Counted from the stretch's first letter, positions 1 through 9,094 are shown. The stretch: 64,000 nt of DNA from Nonomuraea wenchangensis (GCF_900111685.1 NZ_FOHX01000021.1:124001-188000); one strand, 5' to 3'. Numbers and translations: made by a program. Notes: a model not told the origin generated them from the sequence alone.

Positions 1-2
1 AG

Positions 3-473
3 CACGGGCTGCGCGGCTACTGGGGCGCGATCGGTCCCGCGGTGCCGCTCGCCGCGGCGGCGACGTCCCTGCGCTGGGCGCGGGAGGCGCTGGAGCTGTC
101 GCGGCGCGGGGTGCTGCCGCGCGGGCTGCCGCGCTGCGAGGAGCACATGGCCACGCTGGTGGTGTTCAAGGACGAGGAGCTGGTCAACGCCCTGGCGGAG
201 ACGCGGCTCGCGCCCCTCGCGCACCTGCGCCCCACCCAGCAGGACCGGCTGGCCGAGACACTGCTGGCCTGGCTGCGGTACGGCCGCGGCGCCGGCGAGG
301 TCGCGGCCCGCCTGCACGTACACCCCCAGACCGTGCGTTACCGGTTACGCCAGCTCGAAGAGCTGTACGGCGACCAGCTCGCCGACCCGGACGTCCGGTT
401 CGAGCTGGAGATCGCGCTCCGCGCCCGCCAGGCCGTGAACAGGACCTTCAGAGGGGCCGGCGGAAGAGCCTGA
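3..473 (+). CDS. PucR/CdaR-type transcriptional regulator, C-terminal part (partial)
   Basis: Only the C-terminal end of this gene is in the window; the reading frame is open from base 3 and continues off the left edge. The final ~60 residues form a helix-turn-helix of the PucR C-terminal type, with the signature run AARLHVHPQTVRYRLRQLEE, which in this family binds DNA. The sensory N-terminal part is not visible, so the ligand cannot be inferred. The stop codon lies inside the convergent crotonyl-CoA reductase gene (26-bp 3' overlap). Whether it controls the neighbouring lipid locus is unknown; its position at the edge makes this possible but unproven. Confidence 0.85.
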   Translation, partial: HGLRGYWGAIGPAVPLAAAATSLRWAREALELSRRGVLPRGLPRCEEHMATLVVFKDEELVNALAETRLAPLAHLRPTQQDRLAETLLAWLRYGRGAGEVAARLHVHPQTVRYRLRQLEELYGDQLADPDVRFELEIALRARQAVNRTFRGAGGRA

Positions 474-1761
474 GCCGGTCCTCGCCGATCCGCGCGCGCA
501 GCGCGTGGTCCTCGATCCCCAGGTCCTCCGACGGGGCGAGGGCGAGCACGCCGACCTTGCCGACGTGCTGGTTGAGCTGGACAGCGCGGGCCGCCTGCGC
601 CGCCTCCTCCAGCGGGTAGACGGCCGACAGCGTGGGATGGACCATGCCGAGCGCGATCAGCCGGTTCACCTCGTGACACTCCTGGTAGTTCGCGCCGTGG
701 GAGCCGATGATGCGCTTGAGCTTCATCCACAGGTGCCTGTTGTCGTACTCGTGGGCGTAGCCGCTGGAGGAACCGCAGGTCACGACCGCGCCACCGCGCT
801 TGGCGACGTACACCGACGCCCCGAACGTCTCCCTGCCCGTGTGCTCGAAGACGATGGCCGGGTCCTCCCCCACCTGCCGCCTGATCTCCGCGCCGAGCCG
901 CCGCCAGCCCTTCTCGTCCGCCAGGCCGCCGTCGAACTGCGAACGGTCCACGACGTACGGGCAGCCCATGCGGCGCAGCAGCTCGGCCTTCTCCTGGGTG
1001 CCGACGACGCCGACCGGGATGCCGCCGCCGTTCCTGACGAGCTGCACGCCGTAGCCGCCGAGGCCGCCCGTCGCCCCCCACAGCAGCACCACGTCGCCCT
1101 GCTTCATGCGCGCGCCGCGCTCCCCGACCAGCATCCGGTACGCGGTCGAGGCGCACAACATGTTGCAGGCCGCCTCCTCCCAGCTCAGGTGCCGGGGCTT
1201 GGCGAGCAGCTGGGTGGACTTGACCACGGCGAAGTCGGCGAGGCCGCCGAAGTTCGTCTCGAAGCCCCAGGCCCGCAGGTCACCCGCCAGCATGCCGTCG
1301 TGCTGGACGACCGGGTCCTCGCCGTCCACGTACGCCGGGCTGGTCACCACCCGGTCCCCCACCCGCCAGCGGCGGACCGCGCGGCCCGTCCTCACGATCA
1401 CGCCGGCCGCGTCCGAGCCGAGCACGTGCACCGGCAGGTCGTGCCGCGCGTCGCTGCGCCCGAACCGCTCCAGGAACGCGAACGTCGGCACCGGCTCGAA
1501 CATCGCCGACCACACCGTGTTGTAGTTGATCGCGCTCGCCATGACCGCGACCAGCACCTCGTCCTCGGCCAGCTCCGGCATCGGCACCTCGCCGACGTGC
1601 AGCGTACGGCGGACGTCCTTGTCCTGGTCGTCCTGGTCGAAACTGCCGACCTCGTCCTTGCGCAGGTGGGCGGCGCGGTAGGCGGAGGGCACGTCCAGGC
1701 GCGCCAGCTCGGCCGGCTCGGCGCCGGCCACCACCGCCTCGGCGAGTGCTGTCGTCTTCAC
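448..1761 (-). CDS. ccr: Crotonyl-CoA carboxylase/reductase
   Basis: The 437-residue medium-chain reductase matches the usual CCR length. It catalyses NADPH-dependent reductive carboxylation of crotonyl-CoA (or longer 2-enoyl-CoAs) to ethylmalonyl-CoA (or alkylmalonyl-CoA). Diagnostic segments are visible: SAINYNTVWSAMFEP near residue 85, WGFETNFGG near 190, the nucleotide-binding LLWGATGGLGGYGVQL, and GSHGANYQE, which together hold the Asn, Phe-Glu and His of the CO2 pocket known for the family. The GTG start at 1761 overlaps the stop codon of the upstream PKS gene as GTGA, so the two are translationally coupled. The context argues that its job is to make the extender unit for that PKS rather than to run the ethylmalonyl-CoA pathway of central metabolism. 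Chain-length preference cannot be read from sequence alone. Confidence 0.93.
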   Translation of the reverse strand: MKTTALAEAVVAGAEPAELARLDVPSAYRAAHLRKDEVGSFDQDDQDKDVRRTLHVGEVPMPELAEDEVLVAVMASAINYNTVWSAMFEPVPTFAFLERFGRSDARHDLPVHVLGSDAAGVIVRTGRAVRRWRVGDRVVTSPAYVDGEDPVVQHDGMLAGDLRAWGFETNFGGLADFAVVKSTQLLAKPRHLSWEEAACNMLCASTAYRMLVGERGARMKQGDVVLLWGATGGLGGYGVQLVRNGGGIPVGVVGTQEKAELLRRMGCPYVVDRSQFDGGLADEKGWRRLGAEIRRQVGEDPAIVFEHTGRETFGASVYVAKRGGAVVTCGSSSGYAHEYDNRHLWMKLKRIIGSHGANYQECHEVNRLIALGMVHPTLSAVYPLEEAAQAARAVQLNQHVGKVGVLALAPSEDLGIEDHALRARIGEDRLRLFRRPL

Positions 1762-4700
1762 AGGAGTAGTCCCTTCAGGTGCTCGGCGATGACCTCGACG
1801 TGGGGCGGGTCGAGCAGGTTGAGGTGGTGCGAGCCGGGGATCTCGACGACCTCCAGCCGGGGCGCGTACGGGGCGAAACCCCTCGCCGGGTCGCTGTCGT
1901 GGGCGTACCGGGGGTCCTCGACGGTCCAGGGGGCGGGCTCGGTGGCGCGGTAGAGGACCGCGCGGCCGTGGTAAGGCCCGGCGGGGCGGTAGCGCTCGAT
2001 GGCCCGGGTGTCGTCGTGCGAGGTGAGCTGGTGGCGGAGGATCGCGGGCGGCAGCGTGGCGAGCACACCTGACTCGGCGATCCTGGCCTCGGTGAGCGCG
2101 AGCTGGGCCGGCTCGTCCAGCGCCTCCAGCTCCGCGCGGTCCAGGGGGATCGGGGTGCCGTACGTCCTGGTCAGGTAGGCGGCGAAGGCCGCGTAGCGGC
2201 GGGCGGCGAGGCGGCGGCGGTCCGGCTCCTGGACCTCGTCGGGGAGACCAGCGTCGATCATGGCCAGCAGCTCGACGTCGTCCTCGCCGAGCAGCCTCGC
2301 GATCTCGAACGCCAGGATCCCGCCGAACGACCACCCGCCCAGCCGGTACGGGGGCTCCGCGGCCCGGCGGACGGCTTCGGCGTAGCGGGCGGCGCGGTCC
2401 TGAATGTCCAGTTGATCCAGGCGTTCCAGCCCGAGGACGGGGACGGGGAGGCGGGCGGCGAGCAGGGCGTACACGCCGGTGGTGCCGCCCGCCGGGTGGG
2501 CGAGGAAGATCGGGGCGCGGCCGGAACCGGCTCGGGTCAGCGGCCGGACGACCCCACGACGCGCCTCGGCCTCGTCCACCCGCCTGATGGCCGCGGCCAG
2601 GTCAGCTGGGGTGACGACCTCCCGCGCGGACTCCTGGCCGAGGAGGGCGAGGGCTTCGGGCAGGATGCCGGGGGGCAGCGGCTCGGTGACGGAGGGCTCG
2701 CGGCCGAGCAGGCCAGCGAGCACGCGGGTGACCTGGCGTTCGGCCGCGTCCCTCGGCTCGACGGGGGAGGGCGCGAGCCCCAGGTTCTCGGTGACCGCCC
2801 GCGCCAGCGCGCCCAGCGTGCCGCCGTTGAGCAGCGGGGCCGCCGCCACCCGTACGCCGAAGTCGTGCTCGATCATGCCCCGCAACCGGGTCGCGGCCAG
2901 CGAGTCGAGACCGAGGTCCGTGAGGACGGCGTCGTCCCCCAGCAGGGACGGCTCCACCCCGAGCACGGCGGCGGCCCGCTCCCGCAGCCTGCGGGAGACG
3001 TCCGCAGGACCCTCGATCGCCGGGGCCGGAGCCTCGGCGACCTCCGAGAAGTACGGGACGCGGACCAGGGACGGGAAGAGCGCGACCGCCCGCGCGGCGT
3101 CGAGCTTGACCACCCCCGCCGGGAGGTCGTGTTGCAGCAGGGCCTCCAGCGCCTCCAGCCCTTCGTCCTCCGTCAGGGGCTCGACGGCCGGGGTGGCGGG
3201 CGCGGCGGTCCCCGCCCAGGGGCCCCAGTTGACGGCGAGAGCGGGCAGGCCCTCGGCGCGGCGGCGCTCGCACAGGGCGTCCAGCCAGGCGTTCGCGGCG
3301 GCGTAGGCCGCCTGGCCCGGCGAGCCGAGCAGGGACGCCGCCGACGAGAACGCCACCCACCAGTCGAGATCAAGGTCCTTGGTGGCCTCGTGCAGCCGCT
3401 GGGCGCCGATGACCTTGGCGGCCCACACGCGGGCGAGGCCGTCCGGTTCGAGGTCGGCGATCAGGCGGTCGTCGAGCACCCCGGCGGCGTGCACGACGCC
3501 GCGCAGCCGTAGCCCGCCCTCGGTGGCGGCGGCCACCAGCCGCTCGGCCGTCCCCGGCGCGGCGAGGTCGCCGGTGACCGTCCTGACGGCCGGTCCTTCG
3601 TCCGGGTGGGGGGTGCGGCTGTTCAGGACGACGCGGGTGGCGCCGCGGTCGAGCAGCAGGCGGGCGGTGAGGCGGCCGAGGTGGCCGTGACCGCCGGTGA
3701 TGACGTACGCGCCGGGTCGGGCCACGGGGCCGGGACGGCGGAGGGACGGGAGGGTGACGCGGCGGAGCCGGGCGGCGTAGCGGACGCCGGCGCGCCAGGC
3801 CACCTCGTCGTCCTCGGCGTCGCCGGACAGCTCCCGTGCCAGCGCGTCGAGGTCGTCGTGGTCGACGAGGCGGGCGCGGGTCTCGGGGTGTTCCAGGGCG
3901 AGGACCCGTACCAGGGCGCGGAGGGCGGCGGGGCCGGGGTCGGCGAGGTCGCCGTCGCGTACGGACTGGGCCCGCTCGGTCGCGATCACGATCCGCGCCC
4001 CGCGCCGAGCCAGCCCGGCCACGCGGAGCATGACCCGCCGCACCCCCGCCACCCCGAGCCCCGGCGGCACCAGTACCACGACCCTCTCCGGCGGCCCCTC
4101 CGGCAGGAGGGCGCGGAGGCGGGCGGCCCGCGCATCCCCCTCATCGGCCAGGATGAGCCAGGCGCGCGGCGAGTCTGCCTCCGGCGGCGGCACGCTCACC
4201 CAGGCCCGCGTGAGGAGCTTGGCGTCCAGCGTGACGGGGACGGGCCCTGGGGGCAGATCGGCGGTCTCGGTCCGCCCGGTGGCCGGGCCGAGGACGGCGG
4301 TGCCGTGGACGGTCCACCGGCCCGCGGCGTTCTTCGCCGAGAGCTCGACCCGCCCGTCCGCGAGGGTGAGCGTCACCCGGGCGGGAAGCGGGAGGTGAGC
4401 GTGCACCGTCACCTGCCGGAGCCCCATCTCATCGGAAGTCTCCGCGACCGCAGCGCGGGCGAGGCGGGCCAGTACGGCGGGCGTGAGCACCGGGTGGCCG
4501 TCGCGGTGCCATTCCTCCGGCGGCAGCCGCCAGGGAGCCTCGGCGAGGTCGTCGAGCGTGGTGGTCCACGAGTGGCAGGACGGCGTCTCGACGTGCGCGC
4601 CGAGCAGCGGATGCCCGGCCGGCGGCCGTTTCGGCTCGGCCCAGTGCCGTACGTGCTCCCAAGGCGAGTGCGGCACGTCGGCGAGCCGCCCGCGCGTCCG

Positions 4701-7337
4701 GGGCGGCACGGCCACGGCGACGGCGGCGAGCTGGTCGTGGAAGGGCCCCTCGGTGACGCGGGCGGTCGCGGGCAGGGTGTCGCGGAGCGCCCCGGACAGC
4801 AGCGGGCGCGGCCCCAGCTCGGTGAAGAGGGTGTGCCCGTCCTCGGCCGCCGCCCGTACGGCCTGCATGAGCCGTACGGGACGGCGCAGCCCGGCCGCCC
4901 AGTACGCGCCCTCGAACGTCGGCGCCTCGCGCGGATCCTCGAAGACCGGCGAATAGTACGGGATGTCAGGCTTGCCGCCCGCGATCCCGCGCAGTTCCTC
5001 GCGCAGCAGCGGCACCAGCGACCGCACCTGCGGCGAGTGCCCCGCCCCCTCGGCCGTCAGCGTCCGCGCGAACAGCCCCCGCGCCGCCACCGAGGCCGCG
5101 AACTCCGCCACCCGCTCCGGCTCCCCCGTCACCACGGTCTGGCACGGCGAGGCGTACACGGCGACGTGCAGGTCGTCGGGCACCTCCCCGGCTCCGGCCT
5201 CGACGACCGCCATGGCCCCGCCGCCGCCCAGCCCGCCGAGCAGCCGGGCCCGCGCGCAGATCACCCGTACGCCGTCCTCGACGCCGAGCCCGCCCGCCAC
5301 CACCGCGGCGGCCACCTCGCCCATGGAGTGGCCGATCACGGCGGCGGGCTCGAAGCCGTAGGCCCGCCACGTCTCGGCCAGCGCGAGCTGCGCGGCGAAG
5401 ATGATCGGCTGGAGCGTGGCCACGCCGGCCGCGCCGGGGTCGTGGACGTCGATGCCGGCCTCGTCCCGCAGCATGGGGGCCAGCAGGTCGAGGGTGCGGC
5501 GGTAGGCGGGTTCGGCGGCGTAGAGCTCCAGGGACGGCCGGTGCGGGCTGTAGCCGCTGAACACCCAGACGGGCCCCTCGGCGGCGGCGACGGGGCCGAC
5601 CGGCCGGACCTCGCGCAGCCTGGCGGCCAGCTCCCCGGCGTCGCCCGCCACGACGGCCGCCGCCACCCGCCCGCGTCCGGCCCGCCTGGCGAGGGTGTGG
5701 GCCACGTCCGCCAGGTCGGCGGTGGGCTGCCAGGAGGCGAGGACGCGGGCGTGGCGCTCGACCCGCCGGGGGGTCGCGTCCGTGAGCAGGAAGACGTGCT
5801 TGGCGCAGTCGGCCGGGGTTCCGAGGTGAGGAGCGGGGAAGGCGTCCAGGGCGACGTGGGCGTTCGTGCCGCCGAAGCCGAACGCCGACACCCCCGCCCG
5901 CGCCGGATCGCCGCCCTCGCCGCGCGGCCACGGCGTCGGCGCGGTGACGACGCGCAGCCGTTCCCACGGGATGTGCGGGTTCGGCGCGCGGAAGTGCAGG
6001 CTGGGCGGGATCACCCCGTGGTGCAGGGCGAGTACGGCCTTGATGAGCCCCGCGACGCCCGCCGCCGCCTCCAGGTGCCCGAGGTTGGTCTTGACCGAGC
6101 CCAGCAGGACCGGCCCCGGCACGGCCGCGGCGATGGCCCTGGCCTCGATCGGGTCGCCGAGCAGGGTCCCGGTGCCGTGCGCCTCGACGTAGTCCGGCCC
6201 GCGGCCGAGCCGGGCGTACACCTGCCGCAGCAGCGACTCCTGCGCCTCCGGGTTGGGTGCGACCAGGCCGTTGGAGCGGCCGTCCTGGCCGACGGCGCTC
6301 TCCCTGATCACGGCGAGCACCCGGTCGCCGTCACGTACGGCGTCCGCGAGCCGCTTGAGCACCACGACGCCGCAGCCCTCGGCCCGCACCATGCCGTCCG
6401 CCGCGGCGTCGAACGCCTTGCAACGCCCGTCGGGCGCGGTGCCGCCGCCCCGGTCGAAGGCCACGGTGACCAGCGGCGACAGGAGGAGGTTCACCCCGGC
6501 GGCGAGCGCCAGGTCGCACTCGCCGGCGCGCAGGCCGGTGACGGCCAGGTGGGTGGCGACGAGGGAGGAGGAGCAGGCGGTGTCCACGGCCAGGGAGGGG
6601 CCGCGCAGGTCCAGCAGGTACGACACCCGGTTGGCGGCGATGCTGAGCGCGGCCCCGGTGGCGGTCCAGGCGTCCACGGCGGCGAGGTCGGCGGCGGTCA
6701 GGTGGGCGTACTCGGTGCCGGAGAGTCCGGCGTACACGCCGGTGCGGCTGCCTGCGAGCGTGCGCGGGGCGTGCCCGGCGTGCTCCAGCGCCTCCCAGGC
6801 GGTCTCCAGGAGCAGCCGCTGCTGCGGGTCCATGGCGGCGGCCTCGCCGGGCGAGATGCCGAAGAACGCGGCGTCGAACCCCGCCACGTCGGCGAGGAAC
6901 CCGCCGTGCCGGGTGACGCCGGCCAACGCCTCGCGGGTGCGCGCTGAGCCGTCGTCGAACGCCTCCCAGCGCCCCTCCGGCACCTCGCCGACCGCGTCCC
7001 GGCCGTCGATGAGCAGCTTCCAGTACGCCTCGGGGCCGTGCGCGCCGGGGAAGCGGCAGCCGACGCCGATCACCGCGACCGGCTCCCCCGCCGTCCCGCC
7101 GACCTCGGGCGTGTCCTCCGGCGCGGACAGCGCGCGGGCGAGCCGGTCGATCGTCGGGTGTTCCCACACGATCGTCGGGCTCAGCTCGCGGCCCAGCAGC
7201 TCGCCCAGCTCGCCCGCCACCGCGACGGCCTCGCGCGAGGACAGCCCGTGCTCCTCCAGCGGCCGGGAGGGATCCACCTGCCCGCCGAGCCGCTCGACGA
7301 GGAAGCGCCGGATCTCGCTCTCATCGGGTACGTCCAC
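1758..7337 (-). CDS. Type I polyketide synthase, Pks13-like, ACP-KS-AT-(DH remnant)-KR-ACP-TE
   Basis: This is a 1859-residue single-module PKS. Residues 1-75 are an N-terminal ACP with GLSS (not DSL) at the pantetheine site, as in mycobacterial Pks13. The KS (about 85-500) has Cys255, His387 and His421. The AT (about 590-860) has Ser671 in GHSMGE and the selectivity motif GAGH at 764-767, the XAGH type associated with ethylmalonyl-CoA. Residues 907-1030 begin with HPLLG like a dehydratase but hold only a half domain with a displaced His, so it is probably inactive. The KR (1205-1375) has TGGHGHLG, Ser1332, Tyr1345 and an LDD motif (1288-1290) of B-type KRs. The second ACP has Ser1479 in LGLDSL. 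The thioesterase (1605-1859) has Ser1670 in GWSFGG and a His near 1837. Predicted chemistry is one condensation of a FAAL-supplied acyl chain, then ketoreduction and release or transfer. The GTG start has GGGAG 8 bases upstream. Confidence 0.95.
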   Translation of the reverse strand: MDVPDESEIRRFLVERLGGQVDPSRPLEEHGLSSREAVAVAGELGELLGRELSPTIVWEHPTIDRLARALSAPEDTPEVGGTAGEPVAVIGVGCRFPGAHGPEAYWKLLIDGRDAVGEVPEGRWEAFDDGSARTREALAGVTRHGGFLADVAGFDAAFFGISPGEAAAMDPQQRLLLETAWEALEHAGHAPRTLAGSRTGVYAGLSGTEYAHLTAADLAAVDAWTATGAALSIAANRVSYLLDLRGPSLAVDTACSSSLVATHLAVTGLRAGECDLALAAGVNLLLSPLVTVAFDRGGGTAPDGRCKAFDAAADGMVRAEGCGVVVLKRLADAVRDGDRVLAVIRESAVGQDGRSNGLVAPNPEAQESLLRQVYARLGRGPDYVEAHGTGTLLGDPIEARAIAAAVPGPVLLGSVKTNLGHLEAAAGVAGLIKAVLALHHGVIPPSLHFRAPNPHIPWERLRVVTAPTPWPRGEGGDPARAGVSAFGFGGTNAHVALDAFPAPHLGTPADCAKHVFLLTDATPRRVERHARVLASWQPTADLADVAHTLARRAGRGRVAAAVVAGDAGELAARLREVRPVGPVAAAEGPVWVFSGYSPHRPSLELYAAEPAYRRTLDLLAPMLRDEAGIDVHDPGAAGVATLQPIIFAAQLALAETWRAYGFEPAAVIGHSMGEVAAAVVAGGLGVEDGVRVICARARLLGGLGGGGAMAVVEAGAGEVPDDLHVAVYASPCQTVVTGEPERVAEFAASVAARGLFARTLTAEGAGHSPQVRSLVPLLREELRGIAGGKPDIPYYSPVFEDPREAPTFEGAYWAAGLRRPVRLMQAVRAAAEDGHTLFTELGPRPLLSGALRDTLPATARVTEGPFHDQLAAVAVAVPPRTRGRLADVPHSPWEHVRHWAEPKRPPAGHPLLGAHVETPSCHSWTTTLDDLAEAPWRLPPEEWHRDGHPVLTPAVLARLARAAVAETSDEMGLRQVTVHAHLPLPARVTLTLADGRVELSAKNAAGRWTVHGTAVLGPATGRTETADLPPGPVPVTLDAKLLTRAWVSVPPPEADSPRAWLILADEGDARAARLRALLPEGPPERVVVLVPPGLGVAGVRRVMLRVAGLARRGARIVIATERAQSVRDGDLADPGPAALRALVRVLALEHPETRARLVDHDDLDALARELSGDAEDDEVAWRAGVRYAARLRRVTLPSLRRPGPVARPGAYVITGGHGHLGRLTARLLLDRGATRVVLNSRTPHPDEGPAVRTVTGDLAAPGTAERLVAAATEGGLRLRGVVHAAGVLDDRLIADLEPDGLARVWAAKVIGAQRLHEATKDLDLDWWVAFSSAASLLGSPGQAAYAAANAWLDALCERRRAEGLPALAVNWGPWAGTAAPATPAVEPLTEDEGLEALEALLQHDLPAGVVKLDAARAVALFPSLVRVPYFSEVAEAPAPAIEGPADVSRRLRERAAAVLGVEPSLLGDDAVLTDLGLDSLAATRLRGMIEHDFGVRVAAAPLLNGGTLGALARAVTENLGLAPSPVEPRDAAERQVTRVLAGLLGREPSVTEPLPPGILPEALALLGQESAREVVTPADLAAAIRRVDEAEARRGVVRPLTRAGSGRAPIFLAHPAGGTTGVYALLAARLPVPVLGLERLDQLDIQDRAARYAEAVRRAAEPPYRLGGWSFGGILAFEIARLLGEDDVELLAMIDAGLPDEVQEPDRRRLAARRYAAFAAYLTRTYGTPIPLDRAELEALDEPAQLALTEARIAESGVLATLPPAILRHQLTSHDDTRAIERYRPAGPYHGRAVLYRATEPAPWTVEDPRYAHDSDPARGFAPYAPRLEVVEIPGSHHLNLLDPPHVEVIAEHLKGLLL

Positions 7338-7376
7338 GCAACACTCCCGAGTGCGCCGGGGCCGGGGTGATCGGCC

Positions 7377-7382
7377 ACCCTA
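7377..7382 (-). promoter_or_regulatory. Predicted -10 element of the PKS-ccr operon
   Basis: On the minus strand this reads TAGGGT, 40-45 bases upstream of the PKS start codon. A -10-like TAATTT sits at almost the same distance upstream of the FAAL gene (17022-17027). No convincing -35 is visible, which would fit an activator-dependent promoter. Confidence 0.45.
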
Positions 7383-7404
7383 CTGAGGAGCGCGGGACGC
7401 GCGG

Positions 7405-7434
7405 CACGACCGTACGGAACATTCCTCGGTCGTG
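7405..7434. promoter_or_regulatory. Inverted repeat in the PKS/esterase divergent promoter
   Basis: The arms CACGACCG (7405-7412) and CGGTCGTG (7427-7434) are perfect complements with a 14-base centre that itself contains GGAA-CA-TTCC. Its right arm overlaps the element shared with the FAAL promoter. It is a candidate binding site for a dimeric regulator. Confidence 0.55.
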
Positions 7435-7455
7435 TTTTGTCACGCCGGTGACAAG
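7419..7455 (-). promoter_or_regulatory. Element shared with the FAAL promoter, copy A
   Basis: On the plus strand it runs ACATTCC-T-CGG-T-CGTG-TT and then the palindrome TTGTCAC-GCCG-GTGACAA followed by G. A second copy is at 17065-17100. Its inner edge is 82 bp upstream of the PKS start codon. Conserved parts are ACATTCC, CGG, TTGT and GTGACAAG. It is probably the operator or activator site of the lipid locus. Confidence 0.6.
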
Positions 7456-7573
7456 CTCGGGCGGATTTGTCCGACAGGCCACAAGGGGCGGCCGATTTCG
7501 TTGCGCCGCCTCATAGCCCCGTGTCGGCGCCGACGCCTACCCTCGCCTGCACCCGGAGCGAAGGAGGGCTCCC

Positions 7574-8623
7574 ATGCGTGCCCTGGCGGCACTGGCGGCG
7601 GCGACGGCGCTGCTGCTCTCCTGCGCGGCCCCCGCCTCCGCCGACCCCGACTGGTCGTTCGCCCAGGAGAGCGAGCCGCCGCGCGCCGAGCCCACCACCG
7701 GCGGCTACGCCCCCGGCCAGCGGGCGCTGCCCGGCCCGGCCCGTGTGGTCGCCGAGCGCCGGCTCGACGCGCGCACCCTGGACCTGCTCGTCTCCTCACC
7801 GGCCGTCGGGAAGCTCACGCCGGTCCGCCTGCTCCTGCCCCGGGGCTGGTCGCGGACGGCCGGGCGGACCTGGCCGGTGCTCTACCTCCTGCATGGCGGC
7901 GCCGACGACTACACCTCGTGGACCCGGATGACGGACGTGGCCACCTACACCGCGAACCTGGACGCCATCGTCGTCATGCCGGAGGCGGGCCGGGCGGGCA
8001 ACTACTCCGACTGGCACAACGCGGGCCGGGGCGGGCCGCCGAAGTGGGCGACGTTCCACACCTCGGAGGTGCGGCGGCTGCTGGAGTCCGGCTACCGCGC
8101 CGGCACGCGGCGGGCCGTCGCCGGGCTGTCGATGGGCGCGTACGGCGCGATCAAGTACGCCGCCGCCAACCCCGGCATGTTCCGCTTCGCGGGCGCGTAC
8201 AGCGGGATCATGGCCACCCGGCTGCCGGGCATCCCGGCGGTCATCATGAACGCGCAGGCGAGCGAGAAACAGGAACCGCTCGCGCTGTGGGGCGACCCGA
8301 AGCGCGACGCGAAGGTGTGGGCCGCCAACGACCCCTTGGCGCTCGCCGCCGGCCTGCGCGGCACGTCCCTCTACATCTCCAGCGGCAGCACGTCGCTGAA
8401 CGGCCCGCTGGATCTGCCCGGCGCCGCCTGGAACCCGGCCCACCTGGGCGAACCGATCTCCGCCTACACGGCGCGGGCGCTGAGCGAGCGGCTGAAGAGG
8501 CTCGGCATCCGGCACACCCTGCACCTGTACGGGGACGGCACGCACACCTGGCCGTACTGGACGCGCGAGTTCAAGAGGTCGTACCCGATGATCGTGCGCG
8601 CTCTGGGGCTGCGGCGGGGATGA
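7574..8623 (+). CDS. Secreted antigen-85-like esterase (esterase D family)
   Basis: This 349-residue alpha/beta hydrolase has a signal peptide of about 24 residues ending ASA-D. It shows the hallmarks of the PF00756 esterase family that includes mycolyltransferases: LLHGGADDYTSW as the oxyanion region, the nucleophile elbow GLSMGAYGAIKYA, and GDGTHTWPYWTREF at the end, which resembles the GTHSWEYW of antigen 85. It should act outside the membrane and could transfer or hydrolyse acyl esters. It is transcribed divergently from the PKS and lies between the two halves of the lipid locus, so a role as acyltransferase for the exported product is attractive but inferred. The start at 7574 follows AAGGAGGG. 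A possible -10 (TACCCT) is at 7538-7543. A simple secreted carboxylesterase is the alternative. Confidence 0.85.
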   Translation: MRALAALAAATALLLSCAAPASADPDWSFAQESEPPRAEPTTGGYAPGQRALPGPARVVAERRLDARTLDLLVSSPAVGKLTPVRLLLPRGWSRTAGRTWPVLYLLHGGADDYTSWTRMTDVATYTANLDAIVVMPEAGRAGNYSDWHNAGRGGPPKWATFHTSEVRRLLESGYRAGTRRAVAGLSMGAYGAIKYAAANPGMFRFAGAYSGIMATRLPGIPAVIMNAQASEKQEPLALWGDPKRDAKVWAANDPLALAAGLRGTSLYISSGSTSLNGPLDLPGAAWNPAHLGEPISAYTARALSERLKRLGIRHTLHLYGDGTHTWPYWTREFKRSYPMIVRALGLRRG

Positions 8624-8658
8624 CGCGGCGGGCCACCGTGTTCCCCGGCCCGCCGTGT
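8623..8658. terminator. Bidirectional terminator hairpin between convergent genes
   Basis: A stem of about 12 pairs (one G-T) joins ACGCGGCGGGCC with GGCCCGCCGTGT, beginning at the stop codon of the esterase gene. No T-run follows, as is usual in actinomycetes. It separates the esterase from the convergent gene ending at 8666. Confidence 0.7.
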
Positions 8659-8665
8659 CCTCCGC

Positions 8666-8998
8666 CTACGGGACGTCGAACGTCTTGCGGTTGCCCGCCC
8701 CGATCACCTCGATCCCCTTGGCGCCGAGGATGCCGTCGAGCGGCAGCGACACCGAGTAGGGCGCGGTCGCGGGCAGCCCGATGCCACGCAGCCGGCCGAC
8801 GACCTCGATCCCCCAGTAGTCGGGCTGCCGGACGTACACGAGCGGCGACAGCTCGACGTGCATGGTCAGGTACGGCTTGGTGCCGTTGACGACCAGGATG
8901 AACGTGTCCGGCACGATCCCCGGCACCACCCGCGCCTCTTCGAAGTCGATCAGCCGCACGGACTGCGGCGCGGGCAGTTCGGCGAAGTCCTCCGTCAT
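8666..8998 (-). CDS. Conserved hypothetical protein, 110 residues
   Basis: I do not recognise this protein. It is a compact beta-rich polypeptide without a signal peptide or membrane segment, with several hydrophobic strands such as TFILVVNG and LTMHVELSPLVYV. The ATG at 8998 follows a run of G (AAGGGGG) at good spacing. It lies 96 bp downstream of the secreted-protein gene and could be the last gene of the FAAL operon. Codon use looks like its neighbours. Its function is unknown. Confidence 0.7.
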   Translation of the reverse strand: MTEDFAELPAPQSVRLIDFEEARVVPGIVPDTFILVVNGTKPYLTMHVELSPLVYVRQPDYWGIEVVGRLRGIGLPATAPYSVSLPLDGILGAKGIEVIGAGNRKTFDVP

Positions 8999-9094
8999 GG
9001 CGGAGCCCCCTTGCGTGAGATGGTCAACCCCCGTTGGTTACCGAAACTCTCACGCCGGCCCCGTCCGGGCAACGACTGCCGTGGGCGAGGCGGC

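Noticed and set aside
3606..6947. A plus-strand open frame of over 1100 codons opposite the PKS gene
   Set aside because: It is an antisense shadow produced by high-GC codon bias; it has Gly/Arg/Pro-rich composition, no ribosome site and no recognisable domain, while the opposite strand encodes every PKS motif.
1758..7337. The PKS as one module of a multi-module macrolide-type assembly line
   Set aside because: There are no docking domains and no other modules in the window; it has its own loading ACP and thioesterase, which fits a stand-alone one-cycle enzyme.
7437..7454. The TTGTCAC-GCCG-GTGACAA palindrome as a CRP site
   Set aside because: CRP-type sites read GTGA...TCAC; here the half-sites are in the opposite order, so CRP binding is not supported.
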